Source: Bacillota bacterium (GTDB lineage Bacteria > Bacillota > Clostridia > Oscillospirales > Acutalibacteraceae). From it: a DNA stretch of 21,782 bases. The position numbers were made by a program, and so were the translations under genes. The notes under the pieces were generated by a model that was not told where the DNA came from, made no database searches, and saw only the letters and a program-made list of their open reading frames with translations. Location of the stretch: positions 1 through 21,782 of the forward strand of contig JAUZPX010000018.1 of assembly GCA_030705695.1 (NCBI GenBank). The letters are read 5' to 3'. Below are positions 1-7,394 of this stretch, in pieces; position 1 is the stretch's first letter, and each line of letters begins with the position of its first letter.

Positions 1-89
1 AACACTTTTACATACATTGAGCCAGTATAATCCGTACTACAAAGCAAAATAATGTTTTTATCTCCGGAAAGAGTGGTTTTGACAACTTA
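1..89 (-). pseudogene. polC: polC continuation beyond the in-frame TAA
   Basis: After TAA at 87-89 the same minus-strand frame stays open to the window edge. It reads VVKTTLSGDK, then a segment containing STDYTGSMYVKV. PolC OB-folds characteristically continue from the GD-(I/V)-F strand through a charged segment to an (I/T)TDYT-S-(I/M)-x-(V/L)K strand. The unbroken frame and correct spacing mean a single codon is altered, and a GAA-to-TAA change would be enough. This stretch therefore belongs to polC; it is not intergenic DNA. Confidence 0.75.
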
Positions 90-881
90 TGAAAAAATAT
101 CGCCCCAAATGACAACACGACCTGAATCGTGAGCAAGATCCTTGATTTTCTGCATATTGCCTTTAATCATATTGCCGTAAAGCGGACGAATTGTAGACGG
201 TAAAATCTTTGGAAGCAATTCATCTTCAGACCGAACTTCAGAAAACGTGGATGCGGATTTTTCTCGCTTTTCCTTTTGCTCATTTGTAAATTCGATATTA
301 GCTTCGTAATTGTTTACAAAATTCTCTGTAATTTCACGAGTATAAGTTTCGCTGACATTTTTTTGCTTTTCCAAATAAGCTTCGCTGTCACCGTCAACAG
401 ATGTTACACCGGAAAATACAACGGAATAATTCAATTTAAACTCGCTTTGAATAAGCTTTTGCAGCATCATTGGGAAATTCTTACTAAGTAGTATTGCCGC
501 TCCGCCATGTTTTAAATCAATTGTAATTATTTCATCGGATATTGTAGCGGTTGCATCATTTAATGTGCCGTTAAGACTTGAATTCCGCCGTTTGAGCTCA
601 GCAATGAGCTCAGTGAAATAGTCAATATTAAAAAGCTCGGAAGAAAAAATCGGAAACACCTGACAACCGTTAAGAGCCAGCTTTGATACTGCTACGGAAT
701 TCTCTAGTTGAAACAGGAATTGGCGTTTTACCAATCGGTTAAACGCCACTTTAATGTTCATTTTTCTGTTTTCGCTGTCAAGTTTTACAGAATGAACAAT
801 GCCGTCACCAATTTCGTTTAAAAGTGCGTCATCAGTTATGTATTCACGAAAAACTTCTCTTACTGTATTTTGCGTACCCAA
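87..881 (-). CDS. polC: PolC-type DNA polymerase III alpha subunit, N-terminal part, interrupted by an in-frame stop
   Basis: PolC is the replicative DNA polymerase of low-GC Gram-positives. The 264 residues seen match its N-terminal region and the beginning of the OB-fold, ending in the typical strand VVIWGDIFS. The start is TTG at 879-881: it is preceded by GAAGGGA at about 8 nt, and the next Met is some 40 residues in. The gene follows ispG by 14 nt and is the last of the pyrH operon seen here. The frame stops at TAA (87-89), yet the same frame upstream of the window edge still encodes OB-fold-like sequence (see the 1-89 entry). Full PolC is roughly 1,400 residues, with exonuclease and polymerase domains that would lie outside the window. 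The identity is firm. Whether the stop is real is not known; an error or a damaged copy are both possible. Confidence 0.85.
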   Translation of the reverse strand: MGTQNTVREVFREYITDDALLNEIGDGIVHSVKLDSENRKMNIKVAFNRLVKRQFLFQLENSVAVSKLALNGCQVFPIFSSELFNIDYFTELIAELKRRNSSLNGTLNDATATISDEIITIDLKHGGAAILLSKNFPMMLQKLIQSEFKLNYSVVFSGVTSVDGDSEAYLEKQKNVSETYTREITENFVNNYEANIEFTNEQKEKREKSASTFSEVRSEDELLPKILPSTIRPLYGNMIKGNMQKIKDLAHDSGRVVIWGDIFS

Positions 882-895
882 ATTATTTCCCTTCG

Positions 896-1942
896 TTATT
901 CCATCGCTTCAATTTCCTGTATTATTGCGTCTATTAATTGGTCTTCAGGAACTTTTTTGATTATCTCGCCTTTTTTAAAGATTATTCCGCAACCGTCACC
1001 GCCTGCAAGCCCTATATCGGCTTCACGTGCTTCACCGGGACCGTTTACAGCACAACCCATTATTGCCACGGTAATATTTTTTTTGCAATCTTTTAATTTT
1101 TCTTCAACTATGTTTGCTATCTCAATTAAATTTATTTTTGTACGCCCACAAGTCGGGCACGATATAAAACGAATGCCGCCTTTATCTATATCAAGCGACT
1201 TTAAGATATCCTTCGCTGCATATATTTCCTTTACAGGGTCTGCTGTCAGCGAAACACGAATTGTATCGCCGATATCGTGAAGAAGCAAAGAACCAATACC
1301 AGCTGCGGATTTAATCAAACCCATACGCTCAGTTCCTGCTTCTGTAACGCCTAAATGAAGCGGATAATTGCATTTTTCCGCTGCAAGCTCATATGCGTTA
1401 ACCATAGTTTTTACTGATGATGATTTCATAGAAAGAACGATATCTGTAAAATCAAATTTTTCAAGTAAAGACGCATGATACAAAGCACTTTCACAAAGTG
1501 CTTCCGCTGTCGGATGCTCATACTTTTCAAGAATATGCTTTTCAAGCGAGCCGCTGTTTACACCTATCCGTATCGGAATATTTTTTGATTTGCATGCATT
1601 TGCAACCTGCTTTACTCGGTCTTCATCTCCGATATTCCCCGGATTAATTCTTATTTTATCAATATCGGCATCAATAGCTGCTAAAGCAAGTTTATAATCG
1701 TAATGAATGTCGGCAACTACAGGTATTGAAACTTCACTCTTGATAGCGGAGATCAGCTTAACAGCCTCCAAATCAGGTACGGCAATACGAACAATATCGC
1801 ATCCCGCATTTTCAAGTGCTTTTGCCTGCTTTACACTGTTTTCAATGTCATGAGCAGGTACATTAAGCATTGACTGAACAGTAACTTTTGCACCGCCGCC
1901 GATAGCTACATTCCCTGCTTTAACTTGAATCGTTTTGCGCAT
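896..1942 (-). CDS. ispG: 4-hydroxy-3-methylbut-2-enyl diphosphate synthase (IspG/GcpE)
   Basis: IspG reductively opens MEcPP to HMBPP, the penultimate step of the MEP isoprenoid pathway, using a [4Fe-4S] cluster in the cytosol. The 348-residue protein has the bacterial length without the plant insert. The N-terminal TIM-barrel carries PVVADIHYDYKLA (about 74-86) and KIRINPGNIG (about 96-105). The C-terminal cluster domain has SCPTCGRT with Cys262 and Cys265, and GCAVNGPGEA with Cys297 and Glu304, the expected three-Cys/one-Glu ligand set. The ATG start has AAGGAG at about 7 nt. It lies 24 nt after rseP and 14 nt before polC. Bacillus has proS at this operon position; with dxr two genes upstream, two MEP enzymes are co-transcribed here. 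Confidence 0.96.
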   Translation of the reverse strand: MRKTIQVKAGNVAIGGGAKVTVQSMLNVPAHDIENSVKQAKALENAGCDIVRIAVPDLEAVKLISAIKSEVSIPVVADIHYDYKLALAAIDADIDKIRINPGNIGDEDRVKQVANACKSKNIPIRIGVNSGSLEKHILEKYEHPTAEALCESALYHASLLEKFDFTDIVLSMKSSSVKTMVNAYELAAEKCNYPLHLGVTEAGTERMGLIKSAAGIGSLLLHDIGDTIRVSLTADPVKEIYAAKDILKSLDIDKGGIRFISCPTCGRTKINLIEIANIVEEKLKDCKKNITVAIMGCAVNGPGEAREADIGLAGGDGCGIIFKKGEIIKKVPEDQLIDAIIQEIEAME

Positions 1943-1966
1943 AATTCGCTCCTTAAGTAAAAACGC

Positions 1967-3061
1967 TTATCCGAATAATCCTTTGCCGTTAAACAGTCTT
2001 GCAATATCGCTTACAGTAATCAGCACCATAAAGCCCAAAAGCAAGACAAGCCCTGCTGCATGAACGTAAGCTTCGTATTTTTTGGGAATCGGCTTTCTGA
2101 ATATCAACTCAACAAGAAGGAAAAAGAATCTTCCGCCGTCGAGAGCAGGAACCGGCAACATATTTACAATACCAAGGTTAATTGAAATCAGCATCATCAT
2201 AAGAATAATATTATTCAGAGCTGCAAGAAAAGCATGCCAAAAATTCGTACTGCTTGCAAGCCCAGCACCGGCTGCCTGAGAAACAGCAGAAGCCGCACCG
2301 ACAGGACCTGAAATATCATTCAACCCGTATTGCCCTGATATCATTCCTCCGAGAGTTGTCCAGAGCATACGAACGACAGAAACAGAATCTGCTCCTGTTT
2401 GGGTAATAACGGTTAAAACATTTCGCTGAATAGGCTGAACATGAAAATCGATATAAAAAGATTTTTTCTTTGTAGTACTATCTGTCTTTACTGGGAATTT
2501 GACATTACCCAAATCTACAGTCTGCCCGTTACGAACAACTTTAATTTCAGGTGTAAGAGTTTTAGTCGTTGATAAGGCAAATTCCATATCACGAGCGGTA
2601 TAAGTCCTGTATCCGTCAATTGAATAGAACTTATCCCCAACTTTTAAGCCAGATGTATGAGATACATTGTCTTTATCGAGAACGCTGACTGTGGTACTTG
2701 TATATTGCGGTTGCTGAACAACAACGACAAACATTAAAAGCAAACCAAGAATGATGTTCATAGTTGCGCCTGCAATAACTATAATCATACGCTTCCAGAC
2801 AGCTTTGTTTCCAAAAGCTCTGTCACTGTCGCTCTCTTCATCCTCGCCCTCCATCGCACAAAAACCGCCGATAGGAAAAGCTCTGAGAGTATATAATGTT
2901 TCGCCTTTTTGGAATTTTAACAACTTAGGCCCCATTCCAAGGGCAAATTCATTAACTTTTACTCCTGACATCTTTGCTGTTATAAAATGTCCGAATTCAT
3001 GGCTTAATATAATAAGTTCAAATAAAAGTACGCCGATTATTATCAGTGCAGCAATTTCCAA
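1967..3061 (-). CDS. rseP: RseP/RasP-type site-2 intramembrane zinc metalloprotease
   Basis: This family cleaves transmembrane substrates such as anti-sigma factors and signal-peptide remnants within the membrane. The 364-residue protein has a first membrane helix (about 4-25) carrying the zinc motif HEFGH at 21-25. A second helix follows at about 93-116, a PDZ-like domain at about 125-195, and C-terminal helices with the LDG motif (Asp308) in MLPVPALDGG, then a final helix near 335-352. The start is TTG at 3059-3061, supported by AGGAG at 8 nt. The gene sits 15 nt after dxr and 24 nt before ispG, the conserved dxr-rseP pairing of Firmicutes. The substrate cannot be read from this sequence; RasP roles in Bacillus (anti-sigma W, FtsL) are only analogies. 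Confidence 0.95.
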   Translation of the reverse strand: MEIAALIIIGVLLFELIILSHEFGHFITAKMSGVKVNEFALGMGPKLLKFQKGETLYTLRAFPIGGFCAMEGEDEESDSDRAFGNKAVWKRMIIVIAGATMNIILGLLLMFVVVVQQPQYTSTTVSVLDKDNVSHTSGLKVGDKFYSIDGYRTYTARDMEFALSTTKTLTPEIKVVRNGQTVDLGNVKFPVKTDSTTKKKSFYIDFHVQPIQRNVLTVITQTGADSVSVVRMLWTTLGGMISGQYGLNDISGPVGAASAVSQAAGAGLASSTNFWHAFLAALNNIILMMMLISINLGIVNMLPVPALDGGRFFFLLVELIFRKPIPKKYEAYVHAAGLVLLLGFMVLITVSDIARLFNGKGLFG

Positions 3062-3076
3062 GAAAACATCTCCTAC

Positions 3077-4225
3077 TTATTTTACAGCGTCTAACACATA
3101 TTGACGAGCTTTTTTATCTGCTGTTAATATGTCCTGTAAATTCTCGATTTTACAGCCTTTTTGGGCTTTCATAGCTTCATAAACAAGTTCACCGATATTT
3201 AAAAACGATATTTTTTCTTGTAAAAACAGTCTGTTTGCTTCTTCATTGGCTCCGTTTGCGGCAACTGGAGCCGCTCCTCCGATTTCAATAGCTTCCTTGC
3301 AGGCTTTTAAGCAAAGAAATGTTTCTTCATCAGGCTTATAAAAACTGAAAGTTCCTATCTTAGTAATATCCAATTCGGGTACAGGTGATTCCAAACGCTT
3401 TGGATAAGTTATTGCGTATTGAATCGGAATCCGCATATCTGGAAGTGAAAGCTGAGCAATAACGGAATTATCGGTAAATTCCACCATTGAATGAATAATG
3501 CTTTCACGATGTACTACAACTTCAATTTGGGATGCAGGAACATTAAACAGCCAGCAGGCTTCAATAATTTCAAGGCCTTTGTTCATCATTGTTGCCGAGT
3601 CAATTGTAATTTTTGCTCCCATGCTCCAATTAGGGTGTTTTAATGCCTGCTCTTTTTTAATATTAACAAGATCATCGGCTTTTTTACCGAAAAAAGGACC
3701 TCCCGATGCTGTTAAAATAATTTTTTTAAGTGCTTTTTCATCAGGTGCTCCTTGCAAGCATTGAAAAATAGCAGAGTGTTCGCTGTCAACGGGATATAGC
3801 TTTACGTTATTTCGCTTTACTGCGTCCATAACAAGACTGCCGCCTGCAACAAGTGTTTCTTTGTTTGCAAGTGCAATATTTTTTTTATTTTCTGCCGCTG
3901 CAAGAGTCGGCTGAAGCCCAACCATGCCGACAACGGAATTCAAAATCAAATCTGCTTGGCTAATAGTTGCGGCTTCGATGAGTCCGTCCATACCGCAAAG
4001 TACTTTTGTGTTTGTATCGCTGATTTTTTGTTTGAGTTCTTTTGCTTTAGTTTCTTCAAAAACCACTGCTATCTCAGGTTTGAACTCACGAATTTGCTCT
4101 TCCAAAAGCTCAATATTATTGTTCGCTGTTAATGCACAGACAGAAAGATTAAGCTTTCTAGCAACTTCCAAAGCCTGAACACCTATTGAACCTGTTGAGC
4201 CTAAAATTGAAATATTTTGAACCAT
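3077..4225 (-). CDS. dxr: 1-deoxy-D-xylulose 5-phosphate reductoisomerase (Dxr/IspC)
   Basis: Dxr converts DXP to MEP with NADPH, the committed step of the MEP pathway. The 382-residue protein begins with the Rossmann dinucleotide motif GSTGSIG (9-15). It has LANKETLVAGG (about 119-129), metal and substrate residues Asp147 and Glu149 in PVDSEHSAIF, and Asn215, Lys216 and Glu219 in MNKGLE. All expected catalytic positions are present and the length is normal. The start is ATG at 4223-4225, with AGGTGG just upstream. It lies 10 nt after cdsA and 15 nt before rseP within the operon. Confidence 0.97.
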   Translation of the reverse strand: MVQNISILGSTGSIGVQALEVARKLNLSVCALTANNNIELLEEQIREFKPEIAVVFEETKAKELKQKISDTNTKVLCGMDGLIEAATISQADLILNSVVGMVGLQPTLAAAENKKNIALANKETLVAGGSLVMDAVKRNNVKLYPVDSEHSAIFQCLQGAPDEKALKKIILTASGGPFFGKKADDLVNIKKEQALKHPNWSMGAKITIDSATMMNKGLEIIEACWLFNVPASQIEVVVHRESIIHSMVEFTDNSVIAQLSLPDMRIPIQYAITYPKRLESPVPELDITKIGTFSFYKPDEETFLCLKACKEAIEIGGAAPVAANGANEEANRLFLQEKISFLNIGELVYEAMKAQKGCKIENLQDILTADKKARQYVLDAVK

Positions 4226-4235
4226 ATTCCACCTG

Positions 4236-5126
4236 TTATTTAATAATGTATGGGAAATACATAGTCACAATAAGAAGAAGAGGTGCCGTTAATATAACGC
4301 TGTCAAAACGGTCAGCAATACCGCCATGTCCAGGAATAAGAGTACCGTAATCTTTCACATGGCAAATCCTTTTGATTACTGAAAAACTCAAGTCGCCGAA
4401 AATAGCTATAATTGAGTTTATAAAGCCAATCATTAACAAAATAATATAATCAACATGCATTCCGTAGACATCACCGGTATATATCCAATTGCTGAAAACA
4501 AATCCGATAGCCGCTGCGGAAAATGTTCCTATAATCACGCCTCCTATTGCGCCCTCTACAGTCTTTTTGGGGCTAATATTCGGTGTTAATTTATGTTTAC
4601 CTAATGCTAATCCTACAAACAAACCGCCAGTATCGCAAAGCCACGGGATGCCCAGTGCAAGCACAACATAAAAGCTTGCATGAGTACGGTCTAAATCACA
4701 CATTGCAATTATAGTTGAAAGCGAAAGTGTAATTAAAATTGAAAGTGCAAATGCAAAAGAAATATCATTAAACGAAATTTCGTCGTTATAAGCTACCATA
4801 ATAATGAAAAGCAGAACAGTAAAAACTACGGTACTTATTAGAGCTGTATTATAAGGCACATTACCCATCCTGTTTGACCATAATATCGGGGTAACAGCTG
4901 CATACAGCATACACGGCAACGATATTTTCAGGTTTTTTATAAGTCCTTTAGCTGTAAGAAGCTCAACAACCATAAGCAAAGCGGCTAAAGCCATAACAAT
5001 ATTTATGATTATTTCAAATCTCTGATTAATCGCAAGCATCGTCACAATAATCGCAACTCCGACTGCGCCTGAAATAAGTCTTGTTTTGATACCGCTTCTC
5101 CTCCTAAATTCTTTGTAAAAAAACAT
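4236..5126 (-). CDS. cdsA: phosphatidate cytidylyltransferase (CDP-diacylglycerol synthase)
   Basis: CdsA makes CDP-diacylglycerol from CTP and phosphatidic acid at the membrane, the entry to phospholipid synthesis. The protein is highly hydrophobic with about seven to eight membrane helices. It carries SPKKTVEGAIGG and, near the C-terminus, the family signature S-x-IKR...KD-x(5)-PGHGG-x-x-DR-x-D in full. The start is uncertain. The first ATG is at 5124-5126 (296 aa) and an in-frame TTG at 5138 would add four residues, but neither has an SD. The only strong SD, AGGAGG at 5100-5105, lies inside the frame 9 nt before an ATC codon (5088-5090), exactly where homologues begin with M-K-x-R-(I/L)-I-(S/T)-G. 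A 7-bp hairpin occupies the uppS-cdsA gap. Function is firm; the N-terminus is not. Confidence 0.93.
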   Translation of the reverse strand: MFFYKEFRRRSGIKTRLISGAVGVAIIVTMLAINQRFEIIINIVMALAALLMVVELLTAKGLIKNLKISLPCMLYAAVTPILWSNRMGNVPYNTALISTVVFTVLLFIIMVAYNDEISFNDISFAFALSILITLSLSTIIAMCDLDRTHASFYVVLALGIPWLCDTGGLFVGLALGKHKLTPNISPKKTVEGAIGGVIIGTFSAAAIGFVFSNWIYTGDVYGMHVDYIILLMIGFINSIIAIFGDLSFSVIKRICHVKDYGTLIPGHGGIADRFDSVILTAPLLLIVTMYFPYIIK

Positions 5127-5141
5127 ACTATTATGCAAAAC

Positions 5142-5159
5142 AGGCGATTAACATCGCCT
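5142..5159 (-). other. hairpin in the uppS-cdsA gap
   Basis: A perfect 7-bp inverted repeat (AGGCGAT-TAAC-ATCGCCT) fills the gap after the uppS stop. On the minus strand it is followed by TGTTTTG, too weak a T-run for a convincing terminator. It could be an RNA processing or translation-control element for cdsA, which has no SD between this hairpin and its first ATG. Role inferred only. Confidence 0.4.
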
Positions 5160-5170
5160 TTTGTAAATAA

Positions 5171-5917
5171 TCAGATACCGCCAAAACGACGGTTGCGTTG
5201 AGAATAAATTTCAAGTGCATTATCAAAATCGTTCGTTGAAAAGTCCGGCCATAAAATATCCATGATAACAAGCTCTGAATAAGCTGCCTGCCATACCATA
5301 AAATTTGAAGTCCTGTATTCACCGCTCGGACGAATAATTAAATCAGGGTCAGGCTGTCCTTTTGTATAAAGATTATCGGATATTAGTTGCTCATCGATTT
5401 TATCAATATCAAGTACACCGTCTTTAACTTGCTGTGCAATGTTTTTTGTCGCACGAACAAGTTCATCACGTCCGCCGTAGTTCATTGCAATATTTAGAAC
5501 CATTCCGTCACGATTAGCAGACTCGCGTTCAGTTCGCTCGATAAGCTCTTGAAGCTCGGGATTAAACGCTGTAGTATCTCCGATAAATTTCACGACAATA
5601 CTGTCGTCTTTAAAATCTGTTAAAGCTTCAATTAAATAAGATTTGAAAAGCTTCATCAGCGCCGAAACTTCTTCCATAGGGCGTTTCCAGTTTTCTGTGG
5701 AAAATGCGTAAACTGTAAGATACTTAATTCCGATATTACTGCAATAACGTGCAATCGTACGAAAATTCTGAGCACCCATTGAATGCCCGGCAGACCGAGG
5801 TAATCCACGTTTTTTTGCCCAGCGTCCGTTGCCGTCCATAATAATGCCAACATGTTTTGGTAGTTCTATTTTTGAAAGATCAACAACTGAATTATTTTTT
5901 TGTTTAAAGATAGCCAT
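5171..5917 (-). CDS. uppS: undecaprenyl diphosphate synthase (cis-prenyltransferase, UppS)
   Basis: UppS condenses IPP units onto FPP to make the C55 lipid carrier for peptidoglycan. The 248-residue protein has the P-loop-like motif HVGIIMDGNGRWAKKRG (22-38) with catalytic Asp28, then AFSTENWKRP, NYGGRDEL, and the IPP-binding region RPSGEYRTSNFMVWQ (about 196-210). It ends RNRRFGGI, typical of the family. The commoner form of the IPP motif is R-T-SGEQRLSNF-LLWQ, so this copy has Pro, Tyr and Thr substitutions, as seen among clostridia. The ATG is 3 nt after the frr stop with only a weak GGAAAT upstream, which suggests translational coupling to frr. Confidence 0.96.
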   Translation of the reverse strand: MAIFKQKNNSVVDLSKIELPKHVGIIMDGNGRWAKKRGLPRSAGHSMGAQNFRTIARYCSNIGIKYLTVYAFSTENWKRPMEEVSALMKLFKSYLIEALTDFKDDSIVVKFIGDTTAFNPELQELIERTERESANRDGMVLNIAMNYGGRDELVRATKNIAQQVKDGVLDIDKIDEQLISDNLYTKGQPDPDLIIRPSGEYRTSNFMVWQAAYSELVIMDILWPDFSTNDFDNALEIYSQRNRRFGGI

Positions 5918-5920
5918 ATC

Positions 5921-6475
5921 TTAAATTTCCATAATTTCTTTTGTTTTTTTCTCGCCGACGCTTTCAATGATCTTAATATATTTATCGGTTAAATCCTGAG
6001 TTTTCTTTTCAGCATATTTCAAATCGTCTTCTGTAATCTCTGCTGTTTTTTTCTTAGCTTTTAAATCTTCAATTGCATCACGGCGAACACTTCTGACTGA
6101 AACTTTAGTCTCTTCACACATTTTATGAATCTCTTTAACTATATCTTTTCTTCTGTCCTCTGTAAGCGGAGGGAAAACAATACGAATGGTTTTGCCGTCT
6201 GTCTGAGGATTTATACCTAAATCTGAAGTTTGAATAGCTTTTTCAATAGCATGAACAACAGAAGCGTCCCAAGGAGTAATTGTCAAAATTCTTGCCTCTG
6301 TTACGTTTACGGCTGCCAACTGATTAATTGATGTCGGGGTGCCGTAATAATCCACAACAATTTTATCAAGAACGGCCGGATTAGCTCTTCCAGCACGAAT
6401 AGCTGCAAAATCAGCTTCCAGATGATGAATGCGTTTATCCATTCTTTCTTCTGCACGTTTTAGGATTTCTTGCAT
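5921..6475 (-). CDS. frr: ribosome recycling factor
   Basis: RRF splits post-termination ribosomes with EF-G. From the ATG at 6473-6475 it has 184 residues, the normal family length. It shows the coiled-coil arms with AAIRAGRANPAVLDKI, the head domain (VDYYGTPTSINQLAAVNV, ARILTITPWD), FPPLTEDRRKDIV, and the C-terminal arm ending KKTKEIMEI. An upstream in-frame GTG (6482-6484) would add three residues. AGAAAGG lies only 4 nt from that GTG but 13 nt from the ATG, so both are possible; family alignment slightly favours the ATG. The gene follows pyrH by about 30 nt, the near-universal pyrH-frr pairing. Confidence 0.96.
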   Translation of the reverse strand: MQEILKRAEERMDKRIHHLEADFAAIRAGRANPAVLDKIVVDYYGTPTSINQLAAVNVTEARILTITPWDASVVHAIEKAIQTSDLGINPQTDGKTIRIVFPPLTEDRRKDIVKEIHKMCEETKVSVRSVRRDAIEDLKAKKKTAEITEDDLKYAEKKTQDLTDKYIKIIESVGEKKTKEIMEI

Positions 6476-6506
6476 AAATGTCACATTTCCTTTCTGAAAG
6501 TCAAAA

Positions 6507-7220
6507 TTATTTTCTCTTTCTCACGATTGTTCCGATATTTTCTCCGCAAACAGCAGAGAATATATTCATAGGCTCTTTTATACTGAACACACGAATTGGA
6601 ATATTGTTCTCTTTACAAAGGGAAGCAGCAGTGCTGTCCATAACTCTTAAATCTTTACTGAGAACATCAAAAAACGAAATACTTTCATATTTAATAGCGT
6701 CGGGATTAATATTTGGGTCACCGTCGTAAACGCCGTCAACCATAGTTGCTTTTAAAATGATTTCGGCATCAATTTCTGCTGCACGAAGAGATGCTGCCGT
6801 ATCTGTACTGAAAAAAGGGTTACCTGTACCGCAACCGAAAACAACAACTCTGCCCTTTTCTAAATGACGAACTGCACGATTGCGTATGTAAGGCTCTGCG
6901 ATTTGTGCCATGCTAATAGCAGTTTGCACACGAACGTCAACGCCTTCCTGTTCAAGTGCATCGGCTACGCCAAGTGCGTTGATTGCAGTTGCAAGCATTC
7001 CCATGTGATCTGCTCTTGTGCGATCCATTTTTCCGCTTGAACGTCCACGCCAAAAGTTTCCTCCGCCTACAACAATAGCAACTTGAACACCCATTTCGAC
7101 GCATTTTTTAATCGGTTTGCAAATGGATAAAACTGTATCAAAATCAATACCGGTTGTTTTGTCACCGGCAAGTGATTCACCGCTGAGTTTTAATAGGACT
7201 CTTTTATACTTCGGCTCCAT
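6507..7220 (-). CDS. pyrH: UMP kinase (hexameric PyrH family)
   Basis: PyrH phosphorylates UMP to UDP with ATP and is typically allosterically controlled by GTP and UTP. The 237-residue protein has VLLKLSGESLAG at the N-terminus, VVGGGNFWRGR (about 50-60), DRTRADHMGMLATAINALG, and GTGNPFFSTDTAA, all hallmark amino-acid-kinase-fold segments of bacterial UMP kinase. The ATG is preceded by an excellent ATAGGAGGT at 7 nt. It is the first gene of the long minus-strand operon, with its own consensus promoter at 7258-7286 downstream of the rpsB-tsf terminator. Its transcription is therefore at least partly separate from rpsB-tsf, although the four genes are neighbours in most Firmicutes. Confidence 0.97.
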   Translation of the reverse strand: MEPKYKRVLLKLSGESLAGDKTTGIDFDTVLSICKPIKKCVEMGVQVAIVVGGGNFWRGRSSGKMDRTRADHMGMLATAINALGVADALEQEGVDVRVQTAISMAQIAEPYIRNRAVRHLEKGRVVVFGCGTGNPFFSTDTAASLRAAEIDAEIILKATMVDGVYDGDPNINPDAIKYESISFFDVLSKDLRVMDSTAASLCKENNIPIRVFSIKEPMNIFSAVCGENIGTIVRKRK

Positions 7221-7257
7221 ATGCTCTACCTCCTATATATTATTACATTAATTATAC

Positions 7258-7286
7258 ATTTTACACGATTTATGGAAAAATGTAAA
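7258..7286 (-). promoter_or_regulatory. promoter of the pyrH-frr-uppS-cdsA-dxr-rseP-ispG-polC operon
   Basis: On the minus strand, TTTACA (7281-7286) and TAAAAT (7258-7263) are separated by exactly 17 nt. This sits about 38 nt before the pyrH ATG and just downstream of the tsf terminator. It reads as a vegetative sigma-A promoter; no operator is evident. Confidence 0.7.
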
Positions 7287-7331
7287 GCATAATCAGGAAG
7301 TATTCATGACTGTTTCACAAAATAATCATAG

Positions 7332-7378
7332 AAAAAAGGCTGTATCAAAAAATGGGTTAATCCATTTGATACAGCCTT
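7332..7378 (-). terminator. intrinsic terminator of rpsB-tsf
   Basis: A 14-bp perfect stem (AAGGCTGTATCAAA paired with TTTGATACAGCCTT) encloses a 15-nt loop. On the minus strand it is followed by six T residues. It lies 17 nt after the tsf stop codon and separates rpsB-tsf from the pyrH promoter. Confidence 0.85.
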
Positions 7379-7394
7379 GTTTTTTACTTTATTC

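Noticed and set aside
5131..5322. A 63-codon minus-strand ORF across the uppS-cdsA junction
   Set aside because: It lies almost wholly inside uppS in another frame and has no SD or family resemblance.
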